A DNA stretch of 64,000 nt from Polynucleobacter necessarius (GCF_900096765.1 NZ_LT615228.1:936669-1000668), one strand, 5' to 3'. Positions 31,979 to 42,483 are shown, counted from the first letter of the stretch. Notes: generated by a model not told the origin, from the letters alone. Numbers and translations: made by a program.

Positions 31979-33754
31979 CTAGGCGTTTGAAAACTGTATG
32001 CGATGCAAGTTAGCGTACAGACCGTCATGCTTAATCAAGTCAGCGTGTGAACCATTCTCCACTACGCGACCATGCTCAAGAACAATGATCCGATCTGCAT
32101 GCTCAATCGTCGAGAGGCGATGCGCAATAACTAAAGTCGTTCTACCCATCATCAAGCAATCTAAAGCATCCTGAACTTGACGCTCAGACTCAGAATCCAA
32201 AGCTGAGGTGGCCTCATCCAAAATCAAAATAGGGGCATTTTTGTATATCGCACGGGCAATCGCCAAACGCTGTCGTTGACCGCCCGATAAGCGGTTGCCG
32301 TTATCACCAACCAAAGAGTCAATTCCATCTGGCAGTTCTTTGATAAGAGCGCCTAAGTTAGATGCTTCCAATGCTTCCATGACACGACTGCGATCAATAC
32401 CCTCGCTTTCGACTGCGCCATATGCAACGTTTACGGCAATCGTATCATTAAACAAAATGACATCTTGACTTACAAAGGAAATTTGCTTGCGCAGATCTGC
32501 AAGCACAATCTCTTCCAATGGAATGTTATCAAGGAAAATCTGGCCTTTCGTGGGCTTAAAAAAACGTGGCAATAAATTGACTAAAGTAGATTTGCCGCCG
32601 CCAGAGGGACCAACAAATGCAACTACTTCACCAGGGTTAATCGATAGATTGATGTCCGCTAATGCATCCTTGCGATCAAGGTCTTGTTGATAAGAAAAAC
32701 CAACATTCTCAAAACGAATTGCCCCAGCCGCCTTTTGCAGAGGCTTCATAGTTAAACGACGATCGTCTCCTTCTTCAAAGGGCTGATCCATGAGATCAAA
32801 AATCATTTCAGCAGCTGTTAAACCACGCTGCAGTGGTTGGTTAATATCAGCCAAATGTTTTAAAGGGGAAATCACCAACATCATCGCCGTGATAAAGGCG
32901 GCAAATCCACCAACCGTAGTGCCTTCCGTAGTGCCTTCAGTCGATGATTGCAGTAATGCGATCACCAACACGGTTGATAAAGCAATAGAAGCAATCAATT
33001 GGGTAATCGGCTGATTAAGGCCGCCAGCTACGGCGGATTTCAAGGCGAATTGGCGCAAACGCCCTGCTTTTTGCTGGAAGCGATTCATCTCATACTGCTC
33101 TGCCCCATGAACTTTTACGATCTTATAACCCGCAGCAGCCTCTTCGACGATATAAGCTAGATCGCTAGTTAAGGTTTGTTGTTCCAGGTTTAATGCTCTA
33201 AGACGACGATTAATTTTCGTCATGATCAAAGCAATTACGGGAAATATCACCAGCACCACCAAGGTCAGCTTCCAATTCAGGTAAATCAAGTAGCCCATTA
33301 ACCCGATCACTGTAAGCGAGTCCCGCACAAGACTAATCAACATACCGCCCATAACAGTAAGTACGTTATTGACTTCGAATACCACTGCATTAATCAAGTT
33401 GGAAGCGGAATTCTTTTGGAAAAAAGCGGTACTCGCATGCAATAGAGTTTGAAACATTTGCTCACGCAACTTCAAAAGAACTGAATTGATTACGCGGGTA
33501 AGTAAATAGTTAGACAAAAACTGGGCTAGACTGCGGATTAAAGCCAATCCAACCAAAAAGACCGGAACTTGCCATAACTTACTATTGAGCTGTCCCGTAA
33601 ATCCTCGGTCTAATAAAGGCTTCATGAGGGCAGGGATGGATGTCTCTGCCGCGGCAACTACCGCCATTGCTAGCAAAGAGCCGATAATTAAGCCAATATG
33701 GGGCTTGAGGTAGCTGATTAAGCGATTTAGAGCAGTACGGTCTTGAGCATTCAT
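31979..33754 (-). CDS. msbA: Lipid A ABC exporter MsbA
   Basis: Half-size ABC transporter that flips lipid A-core across the inner membrane. 591 residues: six helices in about 1-320, then the nucleotide-binding domain with Walker [10 protein letters not shown] (about 380-388), ABC signature [14 protein letters not shown] (about 488) and Walker [14 protein letters not shown] choose ATG at 33752-33754 ([19 protein letters not shown]); a frame open to 33919 would add 55 unrelated residues inside the divergent neighbour. The start is 10 bases from the divergent glycosyltransferase start, so the promoters must overlap coding sequence. Linked to LPS core genes, which fits. Confidence 0.93.
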   Translation of the reverse strand: MNAQDRTALNRLISYLKPHIGLIIGSLLAMAVVAAAETSIPALMKPLLDRGFTGQLNSKLWQVPVFLVGLALIRSLAQFLSNYLLTRVINSVLLKLREQMFQTLLHASTAFFQKNSASNLINAVVFEVNNVLTVMGGMLISLVRDSLTVIGLMGYLIYLNWKLTLVVLVIFPVIALIMTKINRRLRALNLEQQTLTSDLAYIVEEAAAGYKIVKVHGAEQYEMNRFQQKAGRLRQFALKSAVAGGLNQPITQLIASIALSTVLVIALLQSSTEGTTEGTTVGGFAAFITAMMLVISPLKHLADINQPLQRGLTAAEMIFDLMDQPFEEGDDRRLTMKPLQKAAGAIRFENVGFSYQQDLDRKDALADINLSINPGEVVAFVGPSGGGKSTLVNLLPRFFKPTKGQIFLDNIPLEEIVLADLRKQISFVSQDVILFNDTIAVNVAYGAVESEGIDRSRVMEALEASNLGALIKELPDGIDSLVGDNGNRLSGGQRQRLAIARAIYKNAPILILDEATSALDSESERQVQDALDCLMMGRTTLVIAHRLSTIEHADRIIVLEHGRVVENGSHADLIKHDGLYANLHRIQFSNA

Positions 33755-33764
33755 ATAATGAATT

Positions 33765-34526
33765 ATGCCCACTTTATCTGTCATACTCATCACCCGCAAT
33801 GAAGAGGCCAATCTAGAGGATTGTCTAGCCTCCCTTGAGGGTATTGCCCAGCAAATGATTGTGGTCGATACCAACAGCACTGACCGCACCCTAGAAATCG
33901 CCCAAAAGTACGGCGCCACGATTGCCCAACCTACGGATTGGCCCGGATTTGGCCCTCAAAAGAACCGAGCCCTAGATCTTGCCACGCAAGAATGGGTTTT
34001 ATCTCTAGATGCCGATGAAAGACTCACCCCCACTCTGAGATCTGAAATTTTGACCGCTATTCACCATAATGGTCATATAGATTGTTTTGCAATTCCCCGC
34101 TTATCTTGGTACTGCGGCCGCTTTATCCGTCACTCAGGTTGGAGTCCCGATTATGTTGATCGACTTTTTAAACGGGGAACTGCCCGCTTCTCTGATGATC
34201 TGGTTCATGAACGCTTAATTCCACAAGGCCAAGTTGCCAAGCTGAAAAATCCAATATTGCATTTCAGCTTCATGAACTACTCTCAGGTCCTCCAAAAACT
34301 AGATCGATACTCTACTGCTTCAGCACAGCAGGCATATTCCAAAGGTAAGACTAGCAACCCTCTGAAGGCTGTTCTTCATGGGCTCTGGGCCTTTATACGT
34401 ACTTACATCATACGCGCAGGGTTCTTGGATGGCGCTCAAGGTTTTGCGCTTGCGATCTCCAATGGGCAAGGCACTTACTATCGCTACATGAAGCTTTGGC
34501 AACTCAATCAGGAAGCGCGAAAATGA
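33765..34526 (+). CDS. LPS core glycosyltransferase, family 2 (WaaE/KdtX type)
   Basis: 253 residues. Likely adds a glucose-type sugar to the inner LPS core on the cytoplasmic face. GT-A fold features: [20 protein letters not shown] (4-23), [19 protein letters not shown], the DxD-like [11 protein letters not shown] (about 82-92), and the WaaE-family stretch [17 protein letters not shown] followed by VHERL. Its stop overlaps the next glycosyltransferase (ATGA), and msbA is divergent, so it is part of an LPS-assembly block. The sugar and acceptor are inferred from family only. Confidence 0.88.
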   Translation: MPTLSVILITRNEEANLEDCLASLEGIAQQMIVVDTNSTDRTLEIAQKYGATIAQPTDWPGFGPQKNRALDLATQEWVLSLDADERLTPTLRSEILTAIHHNGHIDCFAIPRLSWYCGRFIRHSGWSPDYVDRLFKRGTARFSDDLVHERLIPQGQVAKLKNPILHFSFMNYSQVLQKLDRYSTASAQQAYSKGKTSNPLKAVLHGLWAFIRTYIIRAGFLDGAQGFALAISNGQGTYYRYMKLWQLNQEARK

Positions 34527-35302
34527 TTTCGGTCCTATTGGCTACATACAATTGGCCCCAAGCATTGAAGTTATGCCTAGAATCACTAGCCACTCAAACT
34601 GATCGTGATTTTGAAATTATCATTGCAGATGATGGGTCGACAGATAGCACCAAAGAAATCATCGATCACTTTCGAGCATCACACTCGATAGCGATTACCC
34701 ATCTGTGGCAGGATGATCAAGGCTTTCGTAAAACAAAAATTTTGAATCAAGCAATAGTTGCTGCAAAAGGAGACTATTTAGTATTTTTGGATGGTGATTG
34801 CATCACGCAGCCTGACTTTATTACGCGCCACCGCTCACTCTCCCAACCGGGATTCTTGGTCACTGGTAGTCGAGTCCTGTTGAATGAAAAACTCACTCAA
34901 GAATTACTATCCTGGGATTCGTGGAGTTTTTCGCGCTTTGCTGCCAATCTTTTAGTCTATCGACTTAGCGGCAGCATTAACAAATACTGGCCCCTCAAAA
35001 TCCAATTAGGTGATGGCAAATGGCGCAACTATCAAAAATTTGTATGGCGCCGCATTAAAGGCTGCAATATGGCCTGCTGGAAATCAGATGCTACCGCTAT
35101 TCATGGCTTTGATGAAACCATGACAGGCTGGGGCCATGAAGATGCGGATTTTGTATTCCGCTTACAGCGCAATCACATTCAAAGAAAATCAGGTGCATGG
35201 GCAACTGAGGTTCTGCATCTTTTTCACAAGATTCATGATCATAGTAATGCTGCTGAAAATGCCAAGCGCGTGCGCGAAAAGATTCTTGCAAAAGCAACAT
35301 AA
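34523..35302 (+). CDS. Glycosyltransferase family 2 with galactosyltransferase-like C-terminus
   Basis: 259 residues. N-terminal GT-A domain: [38 protein letters not shown], and FLDGDCI as the metal-binding DxD. The C-terminal part GCNMACWKSDATAIHGFDET followed by GWGHEDADFVFRL matches the acceptor-binding segment shared with beta-1,4-galactosyltransferases, found in LPS and polysaccharide enzymes. I choose the ATG at 34523, coupled as ATGA to the previous stop, over an in-frame upstream start. Probable LPS core or O-chain function; exact linkage unknown. Confidence 0.85.
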   Translation: MISVLLATYNWPQALKLCLESLATQTDRDFEIIIADDGSTDSTKEIIDHFRASHSIAITHLWQDDQGFRKTKILNQAIVAAKGDYLVFLDGDCITQPDFITRHRSLSQPGFLVTGSRVLLNEKLTQELLSWDSWSFSRFAANLLVYRLSGSINKYWPLKIQLGDGKWRNYQKFVWRRIKGCNMACWKSDATAIHGFDETMTGWGHEDADFVFRLQRNHIQRKSGAWATEVLHLFHKIHDHSNAAENAKRVREKILAKAT

Positions 35303-35311
35303 GTTTGCACT

Positions 35312-36448
35312 ATGACCAATTTTTCTAATTTCCAACCAAAAAAAGTTTTGTTTATTGCCACTCGTCAAATTGGCGATGTATTAGTTACAACCCCTCTCAT
35401 TAGCAAGGCTCGTGAATTATGGCCAAATGCCCAATTTGATTTTTTGGGCTATAAGGGCAAGCTCGATATGCTCAAAGGCAATCCCGATATTACAGAGATC
35501 ATTGAAACTTCTGACCGACCCGGCTTTGCTGAGTACCTATTACTATTTAACCGCCTGTTCCAACGATATGACTTAGCCTTTGTCACGCAACCCAGTGACA
35601 GAGCTTATCTTTATGGCCTCATAGCTGCCTTTCGAAGGGTGGGAGTATTGGGCGGCCATCCCCAAGGCAAAGATAACAAAACCGAAAAGCAAAATGCTTG
35701 GAAGAAATTCATTTGCATGCACACTGTCAATGTTGACTATTTTGCCCAGCATGTCATTACAGAAAAACTGCGACTACTAGAGAGTTTTTATAAAAATCCG
35801 AGTGAGTTATTTTCCAAACCGATTCATGTCACACCCCCTATTGGCGAGCCATTAACGCCGGCAATCACAAACCAGCTTAAACAACCCTATGTAGTGATTC
35901 ATCCAGGACCCTTAACTGCGTATAAACGCTGGCCCCTGACTCACTGGCAATACCTCATAACGGATCTTATAAAACGTGGCTTCCAAGTGGTACTGAGTGC
36001 TTCTCCTGCCAAACAAGATTTAGAGCTCAATCAAGATATTCTCTCGCTACTCACAAATGAAATACGAGAAAAGGTGCTTGATACCGCTGGAAGTTTATCC
36101 ATTCCCCAAGCCGGATCTCTTTTGCGAGGCGCTGCTTTATACATTGGGGTGGATACCTCAATCACCCATTTGGCAGCAGCTTGCAATACACCGACCATCA
36201 CCCTGTTTGGCGCAACCCCGCCTACGAATTTTGGTCCATGGCCCAATGGCTTTATCGGCAAACAGCCTTATCAATTGCGGGCCCGCTCACAAACAGTAGG
36301 TAAAGTGACAATTCTGCAAGGCCCTGGTGAATGTGTGCCCTGCCGAAAAGCAGGCTGCCTAGACCGAGCTGACAGCAATAGCGAGTGTTTAGATTTATTA
36401 GAGCCCGCCCAAGTAGTTGAGGCAGTGGAAATGATTTTGCAACGCTAA
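35312..36448 (+). CDS. Glycosyltransferase family 9 (heptosyltransferase-like)
   Basis: 378 residues, GT-B fold. N-terminal VLFIATRQIGDVLVTTPLI (about 10-28) is the heptosyltransferase start with its acceptor-contact Asp. The C-terminal ADP-heptose-binding half contains YVVIHPGPLTAYKRWPLTHW and LYIGVDTSITHLAAACNTP, then TLFGATPP. A cysteine-rich tail (ECVPCRKAGCLDRADSNSEC) is common in the WaaF/RfaF relatives. Third gene of an LPS glycosyltransferase run. Converges on dnaE with one base between stops. Confidence 0.88.
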   Translation: MTNFSNFQPKKVLFIATRQIGDVLVTTPLISKARELWPNAQFDFLGYKGKLDMLKGNPDITEIIETSDRPGFAEYLLLFNRLFQRYDLAFVTQPSDRAYLYGLIAAFRRVGVLGGHPQGKDNKTEKQNAWKKFICMHTVNVDYFAQHVITEKLRLLESFYKNPSELFSKPIHVTPPIGEPLTPAITNQLKQPYVVIHPGPLTAYKRWPLTHWQYLITDLIKRGFQVVLSASPAKQDLELNQDILSLLTNEIREKVLDTAGSLSIPQAGSLLRGAALYIGVDTSITHLAAACNTPTITLFGATPPTNFGPWPNGFIGKQPYQLRARSQTVGKVTILQGPGECVPCRKAGCLDRADSNSECLDLLEPAQVVEAVEMILQR

Positions 36449-36449
36449 G

Positions 36450-39400
36450 CTAGTGGTATTGAACTTCCACTGCATTATGTTGCTTTGAGGCCAAGAGCTG
36501 TTGCAAGCTATGTAAGCAAGCATCATCTGGATAGATGCGCATCTCCTCTGGGAATTGCATCAAGCATGCCCCGCCGCTCGTAGTTACGGCAGCTGTGATC
36601 ATTAAACCTTTCACACCATCATTTGAACCTGAGACCGGCGCACCACCCAACTTTGGATCGCTCACTCGATTAGACATGAGATAGGGGCCAATTTGACTGC
36701 GGAGCATTTTAATATCAGTTCCAGCATCAAGAGCAACATGGATATTGCGTGCAAATCGCATGCGGGCACCAGTAATATCCATCACCCCCTCAGAAACAAT
36801 CCGCATCCCTCCAGAAAATTTATCTGGCGTGACATTTACTTTTGCAATGAGCAACTCATCTTCTTTAAGCCATGAGCGATTGGGTTCATATACTTCACTA
36901 TAGAGGGTTACTTCCAAGGCGGCTGTACCATCATCAATGGTGGCAATCATCATGCGACCACGCTGACCAGTGAGCATCCGTGCCGAGGTAATGATGCCAG
37001 CAATCAATTGATCCTTGCCTTCGGTTACCTTGGATAAAGGCTGGCGAATGAAATGCGATACTTCCTCGCGATACGCATCGAACATATGTCCAGTTAAGCA
37101 AAGACCTAAGGCCGTTTTTTCTTCTTGTAAGCGCTTTTTCTCAGACCACACTGGTTCACGGACTAATTCGGGAAGGTGGCGATGATCCTCACCAGCTACT
37201 TCAAATAAGCTGACTTGATGAATGGATGCCTCTGCCTGCTCTGCGGCCTCAATTGCCCTTGCTAGAGAGGCCAACAAAGTTGAGTGAATATCGTAAAGAT
37301 TTCCACCTACCGAAACTGAGTCGCGGTATAGGCTATCGAATGCCCCTGCACGCATTAAAGCCTCAATGGCACGACGGTTAACCTGACGACGGTCTACACG
37401 CGCACAAAAATCAAATAAATCTTTGAATGGGCCACCAAGCTCACGGGCCTTAACAATCGCCTCAATAGCAGCCTCTCCAGTTCCCCTGACTGCGCCTAGG
37501 CCGTAACGAATATGGCTGATGTGAGAATCTGGAGCAGCATCAGGTGCGCGCAATGGCGTGAATTCATAGACGCCAGTATTGATATCGGGAGAGAAAATTC
37601 GAATTTGATTGGCCAAGCAATCGTCATAGAGAATCTTTACCTTATCGGTATCATCCATGGCGAGCGATAAGTTGGCCGCCATAAATTCTGCAGGGTAATA
37701 GGCTTTTAGCCAAGCGGTTTGATATGCCAATAATGCATAAGCAGCAGCATGTGATTTATTAAATCCATAGCCAGCAAAGCGCTCCATCAAATCATATATT
37801 TCATTGGCCTTGGCTTCAGAGATACCGCCTGCTTTGGCGCCATCACTAAAAATCTTACGGTGCTGCGCCATCTCCTCTGGTTTTTTCTTACCCATCGCAC
37901 GTCGCAACATATCGGCACCACCCAAGGAGTAGCCGCCGATGATTTGGGCCATCTGCATCACCTGCTCTTGGTACACCATGATGCCGTAGGTTTCTTGTAA
38001 AACAGGCTCGATACGTGGGTCTGGATACTCTACTTTTTGACGGCCATGTTTACGCTCAATAAAGTCTGGGATCAGGTCCATTGGGCCAGGACGATAGAGA
38101 GCCACCAAAGCAATAATGTCCTCAAAGCGGTCAGGCTTCGCTTCCCGTAGCATGCCTTGCATACCGCGACTTTCAAGCTGGAATACCGCAACCGTATTTG
38201 CCCTCTTGAGTACTTCAAAAGCCTTTTCATCATCAAGTGGAATATCACCGATACTCCAATCCTTGCGATCAGCATGCAAAGCTTTGATCCAACGCTCCGC
38301 AGCCGCAAGAATAGTCAGGGTGGTTAGGCCCAAGAAGTCAAACTTGACTAAGCCGATTGCTTCAACATCGTCCTTATCGAACTGACTAATCACAGAGCTA
38401 CTATCTTGGTCTTTAGTTTCTTGTGTATAGAGCGGACAAAAATCAGTGAGGCGTCCAGGGGCAATCAATACGCCACCAGCGTGCATACCAACGTTGCGCG
38501 TCATACCCTCCAACTGCTGAGCCAATGAGAGCAGTTGGCGCACTTCGTCTTCATTCTTTTCGCGCTCGGCTAATTGTTTCTCTTCCTTCTTAGCCATCTC
38601 AATTGTCATATACTGACCTGGCTTATTGGGCACCAATTTAGCAATGCCATCAACGAAGTTATATCCCTGCTCCAATACACGCCCAACATCACGAATCGCC
38701 GCTCTCGCAGCCATGGTTCCAAAGGTAGCGATCTGGCTTACAGCATCCTTGCCGTATTTATCTTTAACGTACTGAATGACGCGATCACGCCCATGCTGGC
38801 AAAAGTCGATATCAAAGTCCGGCATCGAGACACGTTCAGGATTTAAGAAGCGCTCAAAGAGTAAGTTGTATCGCAATGGATCTAGATCGGTAATCCCCAG
38901 CGAGTAAGCAACGAGAGATCCCGCCCCAGATCCACGGCCAGGACCAACGGGAACCCCATTATTTTTTGCCCAGTTAATAAAGTCAGCAACAATCAAGAAG
39001 TACCCAGGGAACCCCATTTGCGCAATCGTCTTGACTTCAAACACCAGTCGGTCGCGATAACGAGGCATCTCTTTGGCGCGCTCCTCTGGGTCAGGAAAAT
39101 TACGGATCATATGACGCTCTAGTCCGATCTCCGATTGTTGCAACAAATAGTCATCTAAAGTAATGCCCGGAGGTGTCGGAAAATCTGGTAAACGTAGTTT
39201 ACCTAGTACTAGAGATAAATTGCAGCGCTTCGCAATCTCTACCGAATTTGCCAAAGCTACTGGTAAATCCGCAAAGCGCTTCTCCATCTCTTCTTGCGTC
39301 AAGAAGTATTGCTCTTCGTTAAATTTCTTTTGGCGTCTTGGGTTACCTAATAACTCGCCTTCGGCAATACACACCCGCGCTTCATGAGCAATAAAATCGC

Positions 39401-40061
39401 TCTTTTGCATAAACTGAACTGGGTGAGTTGCAACCACCGGTAGATCCAGCTCGCTAGCCAAATGGCAGGCTAGCTGCAGGTGTTTTTCATCTTGGGGATG
39501 ACCGCCGCGTTGAACCTCAATGTAAAAGGATTGGTGGAATAGTTTTTCATACCGCTGAGCCACTTCTTTCGCGTGATCTTCTTGACCACTCAACAAAGCT
39601 GCACCCACTTCTCCCATGCGAGCCCCAGACAGGGCAATCAAGCCATAAGACAATGTTTTTTTAGCCTGCTTATCCTCGGCTTTGGCTGCAGGCTCACTAA
39701 ACCAGGCCAAATCAACCTCAGCCCGACCGCGGGATTGATTATCTAATGAAGCACGGCTTAACAACTCACATAAATTGAGATAGCCAGAATGGTTTTGCAC
39801 CAAGAGCAATAGACGATGAGGTTGGTCGGGATCTTGGGGATTGCTAACCCAGACATCAGCACCAGCAATCGGCTTAATGCCTCCTGAGCGAGCGGCAGAA
39901 TAAAAGCGCACTAAGCCAAATAAATTACTTAAATCTGTCAGCGCTAAGGCACCCATTTCATCTTTAACGGCCGCCGCTACAGCATCATCAATGCGGACGA
40001 CCCCATCCGTAATGGAGAACTCAGAGTGGATACGAAGATGAACAAAACGGGGCAAAGACAT
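36450..40061 (-). CDS. dnaE: DNA polymerase III subunit alpha
   Basis: The replicative polymerase. 1203 residues, a little longer than E. coli DnaE (1160). The N-terminal PHP domain (FVHLRIHSEFSITDGVVRID, 5-24) is followed by the C-family palm with GPGRGSGAGSLVAYSLGITD and the catalytic PDFDIDF (about 412-418), then KSHAAAYALLAYQTAWLKAY, the beta-binding region and an OB fold (LIAGIITSARMLTGQRGRMM). Intact through 3.6 kb despite frequent lesions in accessory genes. Its ATG is three bases from the divergent gluQ ATG, so both promoters lie inside the neighbours' 5' ends. Confidence 0.96.
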   Translation of the reverse strand: MSLPRFVHLRIHSEFSITDGVVRIDDAVAAAVKDEMGALALTDLSNLFGLVRFYSAARSGGIKPIAGADVWVSNPQDPDQPHRLLLLVQNHSGYLNLCELLSRASLDNQSRGRAEVDLAWFSEPAAKAEDKQAKKTLSYGLIALSGARMGEVGAALLSGQEDHAKEVAQRYEKLFHQSFYIEVQRGGHPQDEKHLQLACHLASELDLPVVATHPVQFMQKSDFIAHEARVCIAEGELLGNPRRQKKFNEEQYFLTQEEMEKRFADLPVALANSVEIAKRCNLSLVLGKLRLPDFPTPPGITLDDYLLQQSEIGLERHMIRNFPDPEERAKEMPRYRDRLVFEVKTIAQMGFPGYFLIVADFINWAKNNGVPVGPGRGSGAGSLVAYSLGITDLDPLRYNLLFERFLNPERVSMPDFDIDFCQHGRDRVIQYVKDKYGKDAVSQIATFGTMAARAAIRDVGRVLEQGYNFVDGIAKLVPNKPGQYMTIEMAKKEEKQLAEREKNEDEVRQLLSLAQQLEGMTRNVGMHAGGVLIAPGRLTDFCPLYTQETKDQDSSSVISQFDKDDVEAIGLVKFDFLGLTTLTILAAAERWIKALHADRKDWSIGDIPLDDEKAFEVLKRANTVAVFQLESRGMQGMLREAKPDRFEDIIALVALYRPGPMDLIPDFIERKHGRQKVEYPDPRIEPVLQETYGIMVYQEQVMQMAQIIGGYSLGGADMLRRAMGKKKPEEMAQHRKIFSDGAKAGGISEAKANEIYDLMERFAGYGFNKSHAAAYALLAYQTAWLKAYYPAEFMAANLSLAMDDTDKVKILYDDCLANQIRIFSPDINTGVYEFTPLRAPDAAPDSHISHIRYGLGAVRGTGEAAIEAIVKARELGGPFKDLFDFCARVDRRQVNRRAIEALMRAGAFDSLYRDSVSVGGNLYDIHSTLLASLARAIEAAEQAEASIHQVSLFEVAGEDHRHLPELVREPVWSEKKRLQEEKTALGLCLTGHMFDAYREEVSHFIRQPLSKVTEGKDQLIAGIITSARMLTGQRGRMMIATIDDGTAALEVTLYSEVYEPNRSWLKEDELLIAKVNVTPDKFSGGMRIVSEGVMDITGARMRFARNIHVALDAGTDIKMLRSQIGPYLMSNRVSDPKLGGAPVSGSNDGVKGLMITAAVTTSGGACLMQFPEEMRIYPDDACLHSLQQLLASKQHNAVEVQYH

Positions 40062-40064
40062 GAG

Positions 40065-41039
40065 ATGATTTTAGCTGTGTCCCCCCCCCCCAAAAAAATC
40101 ACTCAATCCCAGCCCGTCGGCTATCGCGGGCGGTTTGCCCCCTCACCTACAGGCCCACTTCATGCTGGGTCCTTAGTTGCGGCCCTAGGAAGTTGGTTAG
40201 ACGCTCGTAAAAATGAGGGTCAATGGCTGCTCAGAATCGAGGATATTGATACCCCTAGGTGCACCCCGGGTGCAGCTATTCAGATTCAACAACAACTGCT
40301 TGCCTGCGGCCTACACTGGGACGAAGAACCCACCTATCAAACGGACCGCTTACAACATTATCAAAAAGCTCTAGAGCGCTTAAATGAACTCAAGCAAATT
40401 TATGCATGCGCCTGTTCTCGACAAACCATCCTAAATACTCTAGCGGCCCACGGAATCGAGCCTGCCCGCAATCAAGAAATGATCTATCCAGGAAGCTGTC
40501 GACCAGAAAAATCTGAACTTGGCTATGCAGACCTTACCAAGCCCAAAATTGCTTGGCGACTCGCCCTACCTCAAAATTGCATGATCTATTTTGAAGATTT
40601 AGCACTTGGTACCCAGAGTCAAAATCTCACTAAAGAAGTGGGGGATTTTGTTTTAAGAAGAAGTGATGGTTTATTTACCTATCAACTTGCAGTTGTTGTG
40701 GATGATGCCGAGCAAGGTGTTACCCATATCGTGCGCAGCGAAGATTTACTCAGTAACACTGCGAGACAAATCTACCTCCAAGATTTATTGGGCTACCAGC
40801 ACCCACAATATCGACACTTACCATTAGTGCTAGACGATCATGGTGAAAAACTGAGCAAGCAAACCTCAGCTACCCAAATTCAAACTGAGACTGAACAACA
40901 ATCTCTCGCTGAACTACGCAAAGCTGCAAAACATTTGGGATTACGCGATCTACCCGATGGAAGCAATGTAACTATTGCCGAGTGGCTCTTCGCTGCAACC
41001 CAGGCTTGGGGCAACCGAACTAATAAAGCTACTGGCTAA
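40065..41039 (+). CDS. gluQ: Glutamyl-Q tRNA(Asp) synthetase
   Basis: Attaches glutamate to queuosine 34 of tRNA-Asp; a GluRS paralogue without anticodon domain. About 324 residues. HIGH-type motif RFAPSPTGPLHAGSLVAALG, zinc-site cysteines in YACACSRQTI and PGSCR, and KMSKS-type EKLSKQ (about 266). I choose ATG at 40065: in-frame upstream codons lie inside dnaE. The first codons span C11A7 (40081-40098), coding VSPPPKKI, in frame in this sequence; a change of one base would abolish the protein. queG, the last step of queuosine synthesis, is also intact in this window, so the substrate should exist. Confidence 0.9.
   Translation: MILAVSPPPKKITQSQPVGYRGRFAPSPTGPLHAGSLVAALGSWLDARKNEGQWLLRIEDIDTPRCTPGAAIQIQQQLLACGLHWDEEPTYQTDRLQHYQKALERLNELKQIYACACSRQTILNTLAAHGIEPARNQEMIYPGSCRPEKSELGYADLTKPKIAWRLALPQNCMIYFEDLALGTQSQNLTKEVGDFVLRRSDGLFTYQLAVVVDDAEQGVTHIVRSEDLLSNTARQIYLQDLLGYQHPQYRHLPLVLDDHGEKLSKQTSATQIQTETEQQSLAELRKAAKHLGLRDLPDGSNVTIAEWLFAATQAWGNRTNKATG
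40081..40098. repeat. C11A7 homopolymer tract in the gluQ/dnaE start region
   Basis: Eleven C followed directly by seven A. It lies 16-33 bases into gluQ and 20-37 bases upstream of the divergent dnaE start. Such tracts mutate by slippage. Length changes would switch gluQ on or off and change the dnaE leader or promoter spacing. Confidence 0.85.
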
Positions 41040-41058
41040 ACTGCCACACCTCTGAACG

Positions 41059-42477
41059 TTATTTCTTCTTGAAACCACCCAGGAGAGCTCCTACAGCAGG
41101 CTTTGCTGGAACAATGCCAACCTTTTTCTCTTCTGGTTTTGCAACATCAGAGGAGGCATTAGGAGTGCCACTGGGTTCGTAGGGCTGATAGAAAAACGGG
41201 TCAGACATTTTCCCGCCACTTGAGGTTGCACTACTACAGGAGGGTGGATTGACATCTGGAACTGGCCGAATATCCAGTTTGCGCTTCATCAGCTTTTCGA
41301 TATCGTCCAGCAACCGCTTTTCGCTATCGTCAACTAAAGCAATTGCATCACCTTTACTACCTGCGCGCCCCGTACGTCCGATGCGGTGAATAAAGTCTTC
41401 TGCGTTATACGGGAGCTCATGGTTAATCACGCACGGCATGTCTGGAATATCTAATCCGCGAGCTGCTACATCTGTAGCGACCAATACTTCGATTGCACCC
41501 GACTTAAATGCGTCCAAAGTCATAGTACGTTCACCCTGACTCTTATCGCCATGAATCGCCCCAGCCTTAATACCATCACGCTCCAGGGCACGAGCCAGCT
41601 TTGCACAACCTAAGCGGCTATTTGTAAAAATAATGCATTGTCTTGATAAACCTTGGCGAGTACGAGCTTCTAGCACCTTCACAATCGCATGCTGTTTATC
41701 GCCAGATGAAACCAAATGCACTACCTGCTTCACGGTATCAGCCGCAGCATTTTGACGGGCTACCTCTACCGTTACTGGAGTGCGCAGATAGCTTTGGGCA
41801 AGCTTTTTAATCTCTGGAGAGAAGGTCGCAGAGAACAGCAAAGTCTGTCTTTGCGCAGGAATCAAATTAATAATACGTTGCAGATCGGGTAAAAATCCCA
41901 TATCCAACATACGATCGGCCTCATCTAAGACCAGTAATTCAACTTGAGAGAGATTGGCTACCTTAGAGCCAATGTGATCTAAAAGGCGACCTGGGGTAGC
42001 AATCAAGATCTCCACGCCGTTGCGTAGAAGTGCCACTTGCTCTTTCATGTCTACGCCGCCATACACTACTGCAGTTCGTAAATCCGTATATTTTGAGTAG
42101 TTAGCAGCATTCTCTGCAACTTGCACAGCCAACTCCCGAGTTGGCGTTAAAACTAATGCGCGAATGGGGTGACGGGCTGGCGAGGCACTATTGCTCCCAT
42201 GACGTAAGATCTTTTGAATCATTGGCAATACAAAAGCCGCGGTTTTGCCTGTCCCAGTTTGCGCAGCGCCCATCAAATCGCTTCCCGCTAATACATGCGA
42301 AATCGATTGAGCTTGAATTGGAGTCGGAGTGTTGTATCCCTGTTCAGCAACCGCTTTTTGAATCAGCGGGTCTAAACCAAATTCAGCAAAAGTAATTGTT
42401 GCTGGAGAATTGGCGCTAGCAGTTGCTAGATCGTCAGTCCCAATAGATGAATGTATTTCAGTGGCAGTATTTGTCAA
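41059..42477 (-). CDS. rhlE: DEAD-box ATP-dependent RNA helicase, RhlE-type
   Basis: 472 residues; unwinds RNA in ribosome assembly or RNA decay. Motifs in order: Q motif (FAEFGLDPLIQKAVAEQGYN, TPTPIQAQSI), Walker A AQTGTGKTAAF, PTRELAVQV, the DEAD box LVLDEADRMLDMGF (about 181-194), SAT in LFSATF, and the second-domain ARGLDIPDM and HRIGRTGRAG. A basic or low-complexity C-terminal tail ends GALLGGFKKK. Converges on gluQ. Intact. Confidence 0.9.
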   Translation of the reverse strand: MTNTATEIHSSIGTDDLATASANSPATITFAEFGLDPLIQKAVAEQGYNTPTPIQAQSISHVLAGSDLMGAAQTGTGKTAAFVLPMIQKILRHGSNSASPARHPIRALVLTPTRELAVQVAENAANYSKYTDLRTAVVYGGVDMKEQVALLRNGVEILIATPGRLLDHIGSKVANLSQVELLVLDEADRMLDMGFLPDLQRIINLIPAQRQTLLFSATFSPEIKKLAQSYLRTPVTVEVARQNAAADTVKQVVHLVSSGDKQHAIVKVLEARTRQGLSRQCIIFTNSRLGCAKLARALERDGIKAGAIHGDKSQGERTMTLDAFKSGAIEVLVATDVAARGLDIPDMPCVINHELPYNAEDFIHRIGRTGRAGSKGDAIALVDDSEKRLLDDIEKLMKRKLDIRPVPDVNPPSCSSATSSGGKMSDPFFYQPYEPSGTPNASSDVAKPEEKKVGIVPAKPAVGALLGGFKKK

Positions 42478-42483
42478 GATAAC

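Noticed and set aside
33755-33919. 55-residue N-terminal extension of MsbA
   Set aside because: It lies wholly inside the divergent glycosyltransferase gene, and MsbA homology starts at the ATG at 33754.
38574-38846. 90-codon plus-strand frame inside dnaE
   Set aside because: Shadow of the conserved polymerase frame.
40026-40064. Upstream ATG start for gluQ
   Set aside because: It would overlap the dnaE 5' end and add non-conserved residues; ATG at 40065 is enough.
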